This document shows, one piece after another, positions 1 to 8,883 of a DNA stretch of 58,928 nucleotides (position 1 is its first letter; the number at the start of each line of letters is the position of its first letter). Source of the stretch: an uncultured Lachnospiraceae bacterium (GTDB lineage: Bacteria; Bacillota; Clostridia; Lachnospirales; Lachnospiraceae); NCBI GenBank assembly GCA_949840465.1, contig CATKXE010000011.1:1-58928 (forward strand), in the 5' to 3' direction. The notes beneath the pieces are model-generated. The model saw only the letters and a program-made list of their open reading frames with translations, was not told the origin of the DNA and made no database searches. A program made the position numbers and the translations under genes.

Positions 1-118
1 TATGTCACCAACTCTGTAAGAGTTGATGACCTACGCGTGCATCAGCACGCTTCCTCTTTTCTATATGTCACCAACTCTGTAAGAGTTGATGACCTACGCG
101 TGCATCAGCACGCTTCCT
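1..118. repeat. Two tandem copies of a hairpin-rich 63-bp unit
   Basis: Bases 1-55 and 64-118 are identical, giving a 63-bp period with an 8-bp variable spacer. Each unit contains two inverted repeats: GTCACCAACTCT / AGAGTTGATGAC around a 3-base loop, and GCGTGC / GCACGC around ATCA. The second copy runs up to the stop codon of the minus-strand XpaC-like gene, so its transcript would end in four hairpins. There is no long T tract, so a classical terminator is not obvious. The array may continue to the left of the window. Confidence 0.85.
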
Positions 119-1800
119 TAATGCACTTCCTTAAAATCATCCCTGGTCAGACCTTCCTGCGCCAGCATCATCTCCAGCACGGAGATATCCGAAGACACAT
201 CCCATGCCGTATCCTGAAACAGGCTGTCCAATAATTTCTCAAATGCAACATTCAGTGTATCCAATGTCTTCTCTATCTCTTTTTTCGAGGAAATAATATT
301 TTCCCCCTGTACCGGCTCGGCATCCAAATCCTCATATGCCTCTAAAAGTTTTACAGTCGTCGGCAAATAATAATCCATCATCTTGTTCAGGTCAGCCACA
401 AGCTCCGGGTTCTGCTCCACCCGGTCAAAAATGCGGTCCACCAGCAGTTCCATCCGGGAAATCTTCGCTGAAATCTCTCTTCCCGGCAATGCGTCATTGC
501 AGGCATGGATCTTTCGGATATACTTTTCTCCGGTACGGATAACCTTCCGTACCTCCGGCGACAGATTGGAATCCGGCTCCTCGGCCTGCTTCTGGACTTC
601 CTCAGCCCTCTTTCTGGCGGCGTCCGCCTGCTTCTCTTTCGTCTCCGCTTTCATCTGCTCTGTCTGTAACAGCAGATCCGTATACTGCTTATAAGCATCG
701 TTGCTGACCATAAGGCAGGTCTTCTGCTTGTCAAAATGCCCCTGGCGGAACCATCCCTTCTGAATCATCTTCTCCAGATCCTTCACAACAAACCTTGGAG
801 ATTTTCCCAGATGATCCGAAAGCTCCTTGACATTACAGTATTCCCTGCTCCCCAGACTGCGGATATAGCCTCGGAACCTTTTCACCCTTCCAAGGATTCC
901 GCTCCCCGCCCCGGCCATGCATCCAAATCCCGCTGCAAAAAACGCCGCGCCGCCGGAAGCCATCAACCAACCCGCGCCCATATCCCCGCTGGTGATTCCG
1001 GCAAGCAGGATTACCGCCAGTCCGATCAGGGAAATGCTCCCTGCCGCACATCCCACTCCGAAAAGCATGGTTCCGCCGATCTTCGCAGGCACAGTCCCCG
1101 CATAAAGAGCAGGAAGCTGCTTTTCTTCCGTTCCTTTCTGCCCTGGGTAACCATTCTCCTCTTCCACGCGCTTATCCCTGTTCCCAAACCGGGAATAATA
1201 CGCTCTATTCCAGTTATATCTCGGGCCATACTGCCCGGCGCTTCCATTGCCATCATTGGGACCTTGCTGCCCATAGGCTCCATTCCCACAGGCCGTGTCT
1301 TGTCCTCCATATGTTCCCTGCCCCTGCTGGCTGTACGTTCCTCTGCCTGCCCCTTGTCCCGGCTGGCCATATGTTCCATATGCCTGTCCTTGCTGGCCGT
1401 ATGTTCCTCTGGCGGCTCCCTGTCCCGGCTGCTCATAATCTGCGCTGCCGTTCCACTGGCCGTATGCGCCGCCTGACTGGCCGTACATTCCGCCGGGCTG
1501 CCCATTACCCTGGCCGTTCCAATTCGATCCCTGCTGCCACCCGCCCTGGCTCTGTCCTGTCCCCCCCTGATACTGGTTCTTCTGCTTTTTCTGTTTATTG
1601 CCGTTCCGATTCACACTGTCACGTACGCCTCTGGTAAACTCGCCCGCCGCGTCCCGCATGCCCCTGCTGATTCCGTCTGCCGCGCCGTTGATGGCATCTG
1701 TGATTGTCTGATTCAACCTGCTGAAGTCTCTGGAATCCACCGCATCCTGAACATTCCTGCGGATCTCTTCTCCAAATCTTTCCCACTCCCGGTTATCCAT
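118..1800 (-). CDS. XpaC-like (5-bromo-4-chloroindolyl phosphate hydrolysis family) membrane protein
   Basis: The protein is about 560 residues. The N-terminus (1-65) is amphipathic. Residues 75-200 are low complexity, rich in Gly, Gln, Tyr and Asn, built from degenerate copies of GTYGQQGQ. Two hydrophobic segments follow at about 242-300, then a charged, probably helical C-terminal half that resembles the XpaC family (known as 5-bromo-4-chloroindolyl phosphate hydrolysis proteins; true role unknown). Two ATG codons are adjacent; the AGGAGG is 2 nt from the first and 5 nt from the second, so I chose the second (1800). The disordered middle is much longer than I expect for the family. It probably acts at the membrane with the tail in the cytoplasm. 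Substrate unknown. Confidence 0.75.
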   Translation of the reverse strand: MDNREWERFGEEIRRNVQDAVDSRDFSRLNQTITDAINGAADGISRGMRDAAGEFTRGVRDSVNRNGNKQKKQKNQYQGGTGQSQGGWQQGSNWNGQGNGQPGGMYGQSGGAYGQWNGSADYEQPGQGAARGTYGQQGQAYGTYGQPGQGAGRGTYSQQGQGTYGGQDTACGNGAYGQQGPNDGNGSAGQYGPRYNWNRAYYSRFGNRDKRVEEENGYPGQKGTEEKQLPALYAGTVPAKIGGTMLFGVGCAAGSISLIGLAVILLAGITSGDMGAGWLMASGGAAFFAAGFGCMAGAGSGILGRVKRFRGYIRSLGSREYCNVKELSDHLGKSPRFVVKDLEKMIQKGWFRQGHFDKQKTCLMVSNDAYKQYTDLLLQTEQMKAETKEKQADAARKRAEEVQKQAEEPDSNLSPEVRKVIRTGEKYIRKIHACNDALPGREISAKISRMELLVDRIFDRVEQNPELVADLNKMMDYYLPTTVKLLEAYEDLDAEPVQGENIISSKKEIEKTLDTLNVAFEKLLDSLFQDTAWDVSSDISVLEMMLAQEGLTRDDFKEVH

Positions 1801-2257
1801 CATATCCTCCTGCTTGTTTGCTGCTGTTTATAGATCGGCCAAGTCAAATACCCCCCAGCAAGCTGACGGGGCATCAAATTCCCAGCGCAGCAGGCTGCGG
1901 GGTATCTGACCCTCGCGGCAGTCGCCAAATGGATATACAAAAACATATCCACCTGGTTCCTTGCTTCACGGGAATAAATGCTTGACCGTAAAAAACTTTT
2001 GTATGATAATTAGTTTAGACAGGTTATAGCAAAAAGTCAAGAAATATACGGAAATAATGTTACAATTCACAGCCTGACCGACCGCGGATTGTAACACATC
2101 CAGCCCATTGAAAGCCGCCTGACGGCGAGGGGCCGGATGCCGGATCGAGTACTTTCCTGGTTCGGATTCTGTGCAGCGTAGTACGCAGCCTGATGAATCG
2201 CAGCGAACCAATCCCTTTACCAAAAGAGGAAAAAGCCCGGCAAGAAGGAGACCTAAT
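1801..2257. other. Intergenic region with an imperfect 17-bp inverted repeat
   Basis: This gap lies between divergent genes. Bases 1843-1859 and 1894-1910 form inverted arms matching at 15 of 17 positions around the core ATACCCC / GGGGTAT. A second small palindrome, GGATAT-N8-ATATCC, lies near 1932-1951. No long open frame is credible here. The promoters of the two flanking genes must lie in it, but I could not identify hexamers with confidence. Confidence 0.5.
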
Positions 2258-2923
2258 ATGAAACCGACCATTATTTTTGAAGACAGAGACATCCTCGTGT
2301 GCGTAAAACCACACGGAATCCCAACCCAAAGCCGACGCATCGGCGCCCCCGACATGGTAAGCATCCTCAAGAACCATCTACACACCACTTGCGGCAAAAA
2401 GGGGGAGCCCTATCTTGCGCTTATCCATCGTTTGGATCAGCCGGTGGAAGGGCTGCTGGTATTTGCCAAAACCCCCGCTGCCGCCAAATCCCTCTGCCGC
2501 CAGCTCCAATCCCCGGGCTTTGGCAAGCATTATCTTGCCGTTTTAAATGGCGTCCCTGCCCGTCCGGAAGCCACTCTGGAGGATTATCTGGTCAAAGACG
2601 GCCGCGCGAATATGTCGCACGTCTGTACGTCCGATACCCCCGGCGCAAAACTCGCAAGGCTTCATTATAAAATCCTTCGGAGCCATGACAGCCTTGCCCT
2701 TGCCGAAATCACCCTTGACACAGGCCGCCACCACCAGATCCGCGTCCAGATGTCCCACGCAGGCTGTCCCATCGCAGGGGATTCCAAATATACCCCAGCT
2801 TCTTCCCATGCCGTCTCCCCGCCCTCGGATGTCCTGCGGCTCTATGCCGCTAAGCTGTCCTTTATGCATCCCGTAACCGGCGCTTTGCTCTCCTTTACCT
2901 ACGACCCAAAGCTTCCCTTTTAA
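2258..2923 (+). CDS. RluA-family pseudouridine synthase
   Basis: This enzyme converts uridine to pseudouridine in RNA, most likely rRNA or tRNA. The family signature HRLD with its catalytic aspartate is at residues 57-60, inside HRLDQPVEGLLVFAKT, and the later family motif around GRHHQIRVQMSHAG is intact. No S4 domain precedes the catalytic domain, so it is a short form of about 221 residues. The open frame runs further upstream, but the start at 2258 has AAGGAG six bases before it and the residues before it are not family-like. It stands alone, convergent with spoVG. The RNA target cannot be read from the sequence. Confidence 0.9.
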   Translation: MKPTIIFEDRDILVCVKPHGIPTQSRRIGAPDMVSILKNHLHTTCGKKGEPYLALIHRLDQPVEGLLVFAKTPAAAKSLCRQLQSPGFGKHYLAVLNGVPARPEATLEDYLVKDGRANMSHVCTSDTPGAKLARLHYKILRSHDSLALAEITLDTGRHHQIRVQMSHAGCPIAGDSKYTPASSHAVSPPSDVLRLYAAKLSFMHPVTGALLSFTYDPKLPF

Positions 2924-2963
2924 CGGCATATCATTTCCAGCCTCCATGTATCCTGACGCATAA

Positions 2964-2992
2964 CAGCCGGCTGACCTTTTGTCAACCGGCTG
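2964..2992. terminator. Hairpin between convergent genes
   Basis: A 12-bp stem, CAGCCGGCTGAC / GTCAACCGGCTG with one G-U pair, and a 5-base loop lie between the convergent rluA-like gene and spoVG. No long T run follows on either strand, so termination is inferred from position and stem strength. Confidence 0.55.
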
Positions 2993-3019
2993 CCTGGTAT
3001 AACATGTTGTTTCTTTGAT

Positions 3020-3289
3020 CTATACTTCTTCCTCCTCCGCTGCTACCTGATATTTTTCCAAAATCATGGTCTGGATCCGTTCTCGCGTATCAGAGTTAAT
3101 CGGGTGTGCAATATCCCTGTATTCACCATCCATCGCTTTTTTGCTCGGCATTGCAATAAATAATCCCTTTTCTCCTTCAATTACCTTAATATCATGAACC
3201 ACAAATTCATCGTCAATCGTAATTGAAACTACCGCCTTTAATTTTCCTTCTTTCGCCACTTTTCGTACACGCACATCTGTGATCTGCAT
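3020..3289 (-). CDS. spoVG: SpoVG, septation/sporulation regulator
   Basis: This is a small protein of 89 residues starting [11 protein letters not shown], with the family core [24 protein letters not shown] and [11 protein letters not shown]. SpoVG proteins bind nucleic acid and influence sporulation, septation and cell-surface traits in Firmicutes. The frame extends 16 codons upstream, but the start at 3289 has GGAGACTGG just before it and matches the family N-terminus. The C-terminus ends in a short Glu run. It is monocistronic as far as I can see. Confidence 0.95.
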   Translation of the reverse strand: MQITDVRVRKVAKEGKLKAVVSITIDDEFVVHDIKVIEGEKGLFIAMPSKKAMDGEYRDIAHPINSDTRERIQTMILEKYQVAAEEEEV

Positions 3290-3545
3290 ATCCAGTCTCC
3301 TTTCTCTGTCTGCATTCCCCGGTACAGCCCTTCGCAAGCCTGTCCATTCATCCCATCATCCGTACCGAAAAGACTTCTAACACACCTTCATCTCTTATTT
3401 TTTATCATTGCAGGTCGGCAAAAAATCCAGATCTCCCTCCTGTAAAATTCTACGCTGCCCTATTCATCCGATACTAAAAAATACCGACCGAACTGCACAA
3501 TTCCTACACCCCCGTCCGGGAGGCCCCCGGCGTCTGGCTCTGATT

Positions 3546-4664
3546 TTATATCAAATACCTCTCGTTTTTTTCCACAACCACTTTCACATCACCTTCCCCT
3601 ACATGCCTCGTATTGGCTCTGATCGTACTTCGGCTCTCTACGATGCAATTCTCTATATATGTATAATCCCCAAGGTATACATCATTTAAAATAATTGAAT
3701 TTTTGATCACGCAGTGATTCCCTGCAAATACTTTTTTAAACAGCACCGAATTCTCCACCGTGCCGTTGATAATGCTTCCGCTTCCAACCAGACAGTTCTT
3801 GACTACGGAACCCGGATTATATTTTGCAGGCGGAAGGTCGCTCACCTTTGAATACACTACGGGGTATTCCCTGAAAAAATAATTGCGTATTTCCGGTCTC
3901 AGGAAATCCATATTTGTCTGGTAGTAGGCTCCTATTGTGGAAATATTATTCCAATAGCCGCTTAACTTATATCCATATATCTTCTTCAGATTCTTATGCC
4001 GAATCAGAATATCCGTCACAAAATCATAGCGTTCATCCTCCACACAACGTTCGATCAGATCAATCAGCTGCCTTCTGCGCAGCACATAAATCCCTGTAGA
4101 TACTATATGCGAATTTGCCACCATGGGCTTTTCTTCAAAATCACAGATCCGTGCCGAATCGTTCATCCGCACAGTGCCAAAGCGGGTGGCGTCATCCGTC
4201 TCCTCTAACTCCTTTACTACCACCGTGATATCCGCCTTCTTTGCAATGTGATACTCCAGCACTTTATTATAGTCCAGCTTATACACGGCATCCCCGGAAG
4301 TGATCACTACATAAGGCTCATGGCACTTTTTTAAGAAATCCAGGTTCTGATAGATTGCGTCTGCGGTTCCCCTGTACCAATAACCATTTTCCGCAGTGAT
4401 CGTCGGGGTAAATACATAGAGCCCGCCCTGCTTCCTCCCAAAATCCCACCACTTGGCAGAATTCAGATGCGCATCCAGAGATCGCGCATTATATTGCGTC
4501 AGTACTGCAACCCTTTGAATATGCGAATTTGTCATATTGCTCAAAGAAAAATCGATGGCCCTGTAACTGGATGCGACGGGCATCGCCGCAACGGCCCGCT
4601 TTGCAGTCAGAACCTGCATCTTTGTACTGTTGCCGCCTGCCAGAATCATTCCTACTGCCCTCAT
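3546..4664 (-). CDS. glgD: GlgD-type subunit of ADP-glucose pyrophosphorylase (copy 1)
   Basis: The protein has 372 residues with an N-terminal nucleotidyltransferase fold followed by a left-handed beta-helix of hexapeptide repeats (about 285-360). It is the partner of GlgC in Firmicutes glycogen synthesis (glucose-1-phosphate + ATP to ADP-glucose). Unlike the second GlgD in this window, it keeps LAGGN near the N-terminus, GTADAIYQN, and SGDAVYKLDY with the metal-binding aspartate; only the GxGxRL loop is altered (NSTKM). It may therefore still be catalytic. Its start overlaps the stop of the upstream glgC by 4 nt (ATGA), so the two are translationally coupled. Confidence 0.88.
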   Translation of the reverse strand: MRAVGMILAGGNSTKMQVLTAKRAVAAMPVASSYRAIDFSLSNMTNSHIQRVAVLTQYNARSLDAHLNSAKWWDFGRKQGGLYVFTPTITAENGYWYRGTADAIYQNLDFLKKCHEPYVVITSGDAVYKLDYNKVLEYHIAKKADITVVVKELEETDDATRFGTVRMNDSARICDFEEKPMVANSHIVSTGIYVLRRRQLIDLIERCVEDERYDFVTDILIRHKNLKKIYGYKLSGYWNNISTIGAYYQTNMDFLRPEIRNYFFREYPVVYSKVSDLPPAKYNPGSVVKNCLVGSGSIINGTVENSVLFKKVFAGNHCVIKNSIILNDVYLGDYTYIENCIVESRSTIRANTRHVGEGDVKVVVEKNERYLI

Positions 4665-5935
4665 GCACGGTCACCTGCCTTTATCAGTGTCTCGCCGCTG
4701 GGCAGGACTCTGTCCACATAATCCGCGGCAGAGGTACGGCCGCTGACGGCTGTATTCTTCCCAATCTGAACGCCGGATGGAATTCTGGAGTCCTCTCCGA
4801 TCACCGAAAGCCCTCCATTGTAAATATCCGGCCTCATCCGATTCGGGATGTCACTTCCTATTCCAATCACTACACGATCTCCTATCCCAACATTCTCGGC
4901 AATGATCGCTTTCTCGATCACACAGTCCTCTCCAATTTCAACATCCCGCATGATGACCGAATCACGGATAACGCTGCCTTTTCCTATTGTCACGCCGGCC
5001 CCCAATACAGAACTGTGTACTTCCCCGTAAATCTCCGAACCATTACTGATGATGGATCTGTCCACTACACCTTCCTGAGAGATATACTGGGGCGGAAGGT
5101 GCATGCAGTTGGTATAGATCTTCCAGTACTCTTCATAAAGATTCAATTCCGGTATGATATCGATCAGTTCCATGTTGGCCTTCCAATAGGAATCCAAAGT
5201 TCCTGCATCCTTCCAATACCCATTGTATTCATAAAGTGACATCCTTCTTCCATTGGCATGGCAGTACGGAATAATATGCCTGTCGAAATCACAATCCGGC
5301 TGTCTGGATAGCTGAATCAGCGCGTCTTTTAAAACCGGCCAGCTAAAAATGTATATTCCCATAGATGCCAGATGACTGCCAGGTTTCTCTGCCTTCTCCT
5401 CAAACCGGGTAATCTGCCCCTCCCGGTCTGCCACCACGATTTTGAACCTATGAGCCTCCTCCACAGGAACCGGCATCGCAGCGACCGTCACATCCGCTTT
5501 GTGGGACTTGTGAAATGACAGCATCACTTCATAATCCATTTTGTAAATGTGGTCTCCAGAAAGGATGAGCACATAGTCCGGGTGGAAGCTTTCCATATAA
5601 TCCAGATTCTGATAAATGGCATTGGCGGTTCCTGTATGCCACTCACTGTCCGCATTTTTCTCATAGGGCGAAAGAATCGTCACTCCGCCGATATTCCGAT
5701 CCAGGTCCCATGGGATTCCAATTCCGATATGTGTGTTCAACCGCAACGGCTGATACCAGGTCACCACCCCTACCGTATCAACCCCGGAATTGATACAGTT
5801 ACTGAGCGGGAAATCAATAATACGGTACTTCCCGCCAAAAGAAACCGCCGGTTTTGCCACCTTAGCAGTCAGCACCCCCAGCCTGCTGCCCTGCCCGCCT
5901 GCCAGCAGCATGGCGATCATTTCCTTTTTTATCAT
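4661..5935 (-). CDS. glgC: Glucose-1-phosphate adenylyltransferase catalytic subunit GlgC (copy 1)
   Basis: The protein has 424 residues and makes ADP-glucose for glycogen. Motifs seen: [12 protein letters not shown] (nucleotide loop), [34 protein letters not shown] (catalytic and metal aspartates), FEEK and MGIYIF, then a beta-helix domain of hexapeptide repeats. The usual FEEKP is FEEKA here. An AGGTGACGGC site precedes the ATG and a TATAAT sits at 5968-5973 on the minus strand. It is the first gene of a glgC-glgD operon. A second pair lies at 20.6-22.9 kb. Confidence 0.93.
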   Translation of the reverse strand: MIKKEMIAMLLAGGQGSRLGVLTAKVAKPAVSFGGKYRIIDFPLSNCINSGVDTVGVVTWYQPLRLNTHIGIGIPWDLDRNIGGVTILSPYEKNADSEWHTGTANAIYQNLDYMESFHPDYVLILSGDHIYKMDYEVMLSFHKSHKADVTVAAMPVPVEEAHRFKIVVADREGQITRFEEKAEKPGSHLASMGIYIFSWPVLKDALIQLSRQPDCDFDRHIIPYCHANGRRMSLYEYNGYWKDAGTLDSYWKANMELIDIIPELNLYEEYWKIYTNCMHLPPQYISQEGVVDRSIISNGSEIYGEVHSSVLGAGVTIGKGSVIRDSVIMRDVEIGEDCVIEKAIIAENVGIGDRVVIGIGSDIPNRMRPDIYNGGLSVIGEDSRIPSGVQIGKNTAVSGRTSAADYVDRVLPSGETLIKAGDRA

Positions 5936-6066
5936 GCCGTCACCTCCATTTCTGGTTAATTATTTCCATTATAGCATTTTTTTTCTCTTTCGTACACAGA
6001 ATTTACAATTTTTTCAAATAAAAAATTTATTTTTTGTTGGAATTAAACAAAAAGAACTTCTTTCAA

Positions 6067-6088
6067 TTTTTAACATATATAGTATAAT
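6067..6088 (+). promoter_or_regulatory. Likely murC promoter
   Basis: TATAAT at 6083-6088 lies about 55 bp before the murC start in an AT-rich stretch. The -35 is weak (TTTCAA-like). The divergent glgC copy 1 has its own TATAAT at 5968-5973 on the other strand. Confidence 0.5.
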
Positions 6089-6141
6089 AGAAAGGCAATA
6101 AATTATGATTACCTTTATCGGAGAAAGAAAGGAAAACATAT

Positions 6142-7518
6142 ATGTATAAAATTGATTTCAGCAAGCCGATCCATATCCATTTTATTGGTATCGGCGGCAT
6201 CAGCATGAGCGGACTGGCCAGAATCCTGTTACAAAACGGCTTTACCATCTCCGGTTCAGACCGGGCCAGCTCCCCCCTCACGCAGCAGCTTGAGGACTGC
6301 GGCGCACAGATTTTTTATGGACAGAAAGCTTCTAATATCATGAAAGGCATTGACTGCGTGGTGTACACCGCCGCCATCAACCGGGACAATGCGGAGCTTA
6401 TTGAAGCCGTTGCACAGAAGATTCCCATGCTGACCCGTGCCGAGCTGTTAGGGCAGCTTATGAAAAATTATGAGACGCCCATCGCGGTATCCGGCACACA
6501 TGGAAAGACGACCACCACATCCATGATCTCCCACATTCTGTTGGAAGGCGACCTGGATCCGACGATTTCCGTAGGCGGGATTTTAAAAGCTATCCACGGG
6601 AATATCCGGGTTGGGAACTCCGGCACATTTATCACGGAAGCCTGCGAATATACCAACAGCTTCCTCCATTTCTATCCCAGGATCGGCGTGATCCTGAATA
6701 TTGAAGAGGATCACCTTGACTTTTTTAAAGATCTGGAGGATATCCGCCACTCCTTCCATCAGTTTGCGGCTCTGCTTCCCTCTGACGGCACGCTGGTGAT
6801 CAACGGGGATATCATGGATTATCCGGAGATTTATAAAGGGCTTGACTGCGACGTCGTTACTTATGGTTCTTCTCCGGATTTTGATTACAGTGCGGCAAAT
6901 ATCCGGCATGATGAAAAGGGTCTTGTCTCCTTTGACCTGGTAAAATATGGCGAAACGATGGAGCGCATACAGTTGTCCGTGACAGGAGACCACAATGTTT
7001 CCAACGCCCTGGCTTCCATCGCCACCGCGGAACTTCTGAACCTTTCCATGGCTACCATTAAAAAAGGATTGGCTTCCTTCTGCGGTACTGACCGCCGTTT
7101 TGAATATAAAGGAACCTTTGACGGGGTCACGGTGATTGATGATTATGCACATCATCCTACGGAAATCACGGCAACCTTAAAGGCGGCAAAGCATTATCCG
7201 CACAAATCTCTGTGGTGCATTTTTCAACCCCACACCTACACCCGGACCAAGGCATTCTTCCATGAGTTCGCAGAAGCCTTGTCCCACACAGACCATCTGG
7301 TGCTGGCGGATATTTTTGCAGCAAGAGAGACCGATACCCTGGGGATTTCCTCAAAGGATCTTGCGGCAGAGGTTCAAAAACTGGGTGTCGATGTACATTA
7401 TTTCCCTTCTTTTTCTGAGATAGAGGTTTTTGTGAAATCCCAATGCGCTTCAGGAGATTTGTTGATAACTATGGGCGCCGGAAACGTTGTAGATATTGGG
7501 GAAAACTTGTTAAAGTAA
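6142..7518 (+). CDS. murC: UDP-N-acetylmuramate--L-alanine ligase MurC
   Basis: This cytoplasmic ligase adds L-alanine to UDP-MurNAc, the first amino-acid step of peptidoglycan precursor synthesis, using ATP. The three Mur domains are visible: an N-terminal UDP-binding Rossmann domain with GIGGISMSG (residues 16-24), a central ATPase with GTHGKTTTT at about 118, and the C-terminal domain with DDYAHHPTE and QPHTYTRT. Length (458) is normal. It stands alone rather than in a dcw cluster. The start has AAAGGAAAACATAT before it. Confidence 0.96.
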   Translation: MYKIDFSKPIHIHFIGIGGISMSGLARILLQNGFTISGSDRASSPLTQQLEDCGAQIFYGQKASNIMKGIDCVVYTAAINRDNAELIEAVAQKIPMLTRAELLGQLMKNYETPIAVSGTHGKTTTTSMISHILLEGDLDPTISVGGILKAIHGNIRVGNSGTFITEACEYTNSFLHFYPRIGVILNIEEDHLDFFKDLEDIRHSFHQFAALLPSDGTLVINGDIMDYPEIYKGLDCDVVTYGSSPDFDYSAANIRHDEKGLVSFDLVKYGETMERIQLSVTGDHNVSNALASIATAELLNLSMATIKKGLASFCGTDRRFEYKGTFDGVTVIDDYAHHPTEITATLKAAKHYPHKSLWCIFQPHTYTRTKAFFHEFAEALSHTDHLVLADIFAARETDTLGISSKDLAAEVQKLGVDVHYFPSFSEIEVFVKSQCASGDLLITMGAGNVVDIGENLLK

Positions 7519-7521
7519 AAG

Positions 7522-7553
7522 TTATCCACAGTTTCCACACAAAGTTATCTACA
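7522..7553 (+). promoter_or_regulatory. Candidate DnaA boxes upstream of dnaD
   Basis: A perfect DnaA box, TTATCCACA, lies at 7522-7530, and a one-mismatch copy, TTATCTACA, at 7545-7553. A weaker TTTCCACAC lies between them. They directly follow murC and precede a TATAAT at 7606-7611 that probably drives the dnaD operon. DnaA control of this primosome operon is an inference. Confidence 0.6.
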
Positions 7554-7652
7554 AAATCCTCCAAAATGAGGAAAAAAAATACTTTTTCCTTCTACTTTAA
7601 AATGTTATAATACGTTTACTGAACGGAATGAATTTTAAAGGCGGAGCGACAT

Positions 7653-8765
7653 ATGAAGACATTTAAGTTAAAGAATAAATTACAGGCCGACGCAACACTG
7701 ATTTCCAACGATTTTATTGATAAATATATGGTTCAGGCAAACGGAGAATTTGTGAAAGTATACTTGTTTTTATTACGGCATCTCGAAGATCCCAGTTCAA
7801 CACTCACGGTTTCCCGGATTGCCGACTGCCTGAACCATACGGAAAAGGATATCATAAGAGCTTTCAAATACTGGGAATCCGAAGGCGTCCTGAGTCTTGG
7901 CAGGGAGGAATCCGGCCGTAGGACGGAACCCGGCCAGGAGAAGCGTCCTGACGCCGCCCCTGCAAAACTCCCTGTGAATCCGAAGGGCACTCTGCCGGAC
8001 AGGATACAGGATGCCGCGCCTCCTGTCCCTGAGACTCCCCGTCCCGCCCTGGCAAATGAGGGCAAGAACACCCTTCAGGAAGCCGCCGGAGACAAGCCCT
8101 CAAAAGCAATTCCTATGGATTCTTTCAAAGCACAGAAGGAATTAAAATCCCTGCTTTTTATTGCGGAGCAATATTTGGGCAAGACCTTATCCCGCACGGA
8201 TGTGGATGCTATTACATACTTTTATGATACGCTGGGCATGTCGGCCGACTTGGTGGAGTATCTAATTGAGACCTGTGTGGAGAATGAACATAAAAGTATG
8301 AACTATATACGGAAAGTGGCCATCTCCTGGTCGGACGACGGAATCAAGACCGTGGAAGAGGCCCGGCTGCGCTCCATGAATTATAATAAGAACTGCTATA
8401 CTGTCCTCAACGCATTCGGAATCAAAAGCCGCGGCCCGGCTGTTTCCGAGATTGCTTATATCCGAAAGTGGACGGAGGATTTTGGGTTTTCACTGGATAT
8501 TATCCAGGAAGCATGCAGCCGTACCATTGCCGCCACACATCAACCCAGTTTTGAGTATGCGGACACGATTCTTCAAAAATGGCATTCCAGCCAGGTACAT
8601 CACTTAAAAGATATTGAAAAGCTGGATGTCGAATTTCAGAAGGAAAAAAGTACGAGGAAGGCTTCTGCTGCCAGTCAAAAGCCTGCCGCAAAGAATCTGA
8701 ATAATTTTGAGCGGCGTACTTATGATATGGATTCTTTGGAAGCCCAATTACTCAACAGCAACTAA
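7653..8765 (+). CDS. DnaD-domain replication initiation protein
   Basis: The protein has 370 residues. Residues 1-85 look like the DnaD N-terminal winged helix (MKTFKLKNKLQADATLISNDFIDKY). A Pro/Ala-rich linker spans about 88-150. Two DnaD/DnaB C-terminal-type helical domains follow, about 155-240 and 250-330. Such proteins help open DNA and load the replicative helicase at origins or at restart sites. It is followed by a DnaC/DnaI-like ATPase, its expected partner. A GGCGGAGCG ribosome site precedes the ATG. The family is certain; whether it replaces DnaD or DnaB of Bacillus is not. Confidence 0.88.
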   Translation: MKTFKLKNKLQADATLISNDFIDKYMVQANGEFVKVYLFLLRHLEDPSSTLTVSRIADCLNHTEKDIIRAFKYWESEGVLSLGREESGRRTEPGQEKRPDAAPAKLPVNPKGTLPDRIQDAAPPVPETPRPALANEGKNTLQEAAGDKPSKAIPMDSFKAQKELKSLLFIAEQYLGKTLSRTDVDAITYFYDTLGMSADLVEYLIETCVENEHKSMNYIRKVAISWSDDGIKTVEEARLRSMNYNKNCYTVLNAFGIKSRGPAVSEIAYIRKWTEDFGFSLDIIQEACSRTIAATHQPSFEYADTILQKWHSSQVHHLKDIEKLDVEFQKEKSTRKASAASQKPAAKNLNNFERRTYDMDSLEAQLLNSN

Positions 8766-8883
8766 GAAGCTGTACGGAAATGTCCTGTGTAATTTGTTTA
8801 TGCTATTTTCCGGCATTTTCCATGGCGTTTCCGGCAACATTTTTGCAGCTGTGATTCCGGGTCATCCGGGTTAGGAGTCTATC

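Noticed and set aside
1..118. CRISPR array
   Set aside because: Only two units with an 8-bp spacer, each made of hairpins, and no cas genes.
2171..2257. Longer start for the pseudouridine synthase
   Set aside because: No ribosome site before the upstream ATG and the extra residues are not family-like. ATG 2258 has AAGGAG at the right distance.
3490..3545. Terminator after glgD copy 1
   Set aside because: CCGGGAGGCCCCCGG can pair, but no T run follows on the minus strand, so I did not annotate it.
7522..7553. Replication origin
   Set aside because: Only two good DnaA boxes, no dnaA or dnaN nearby and no further cluster. A promoter-control role fits better.
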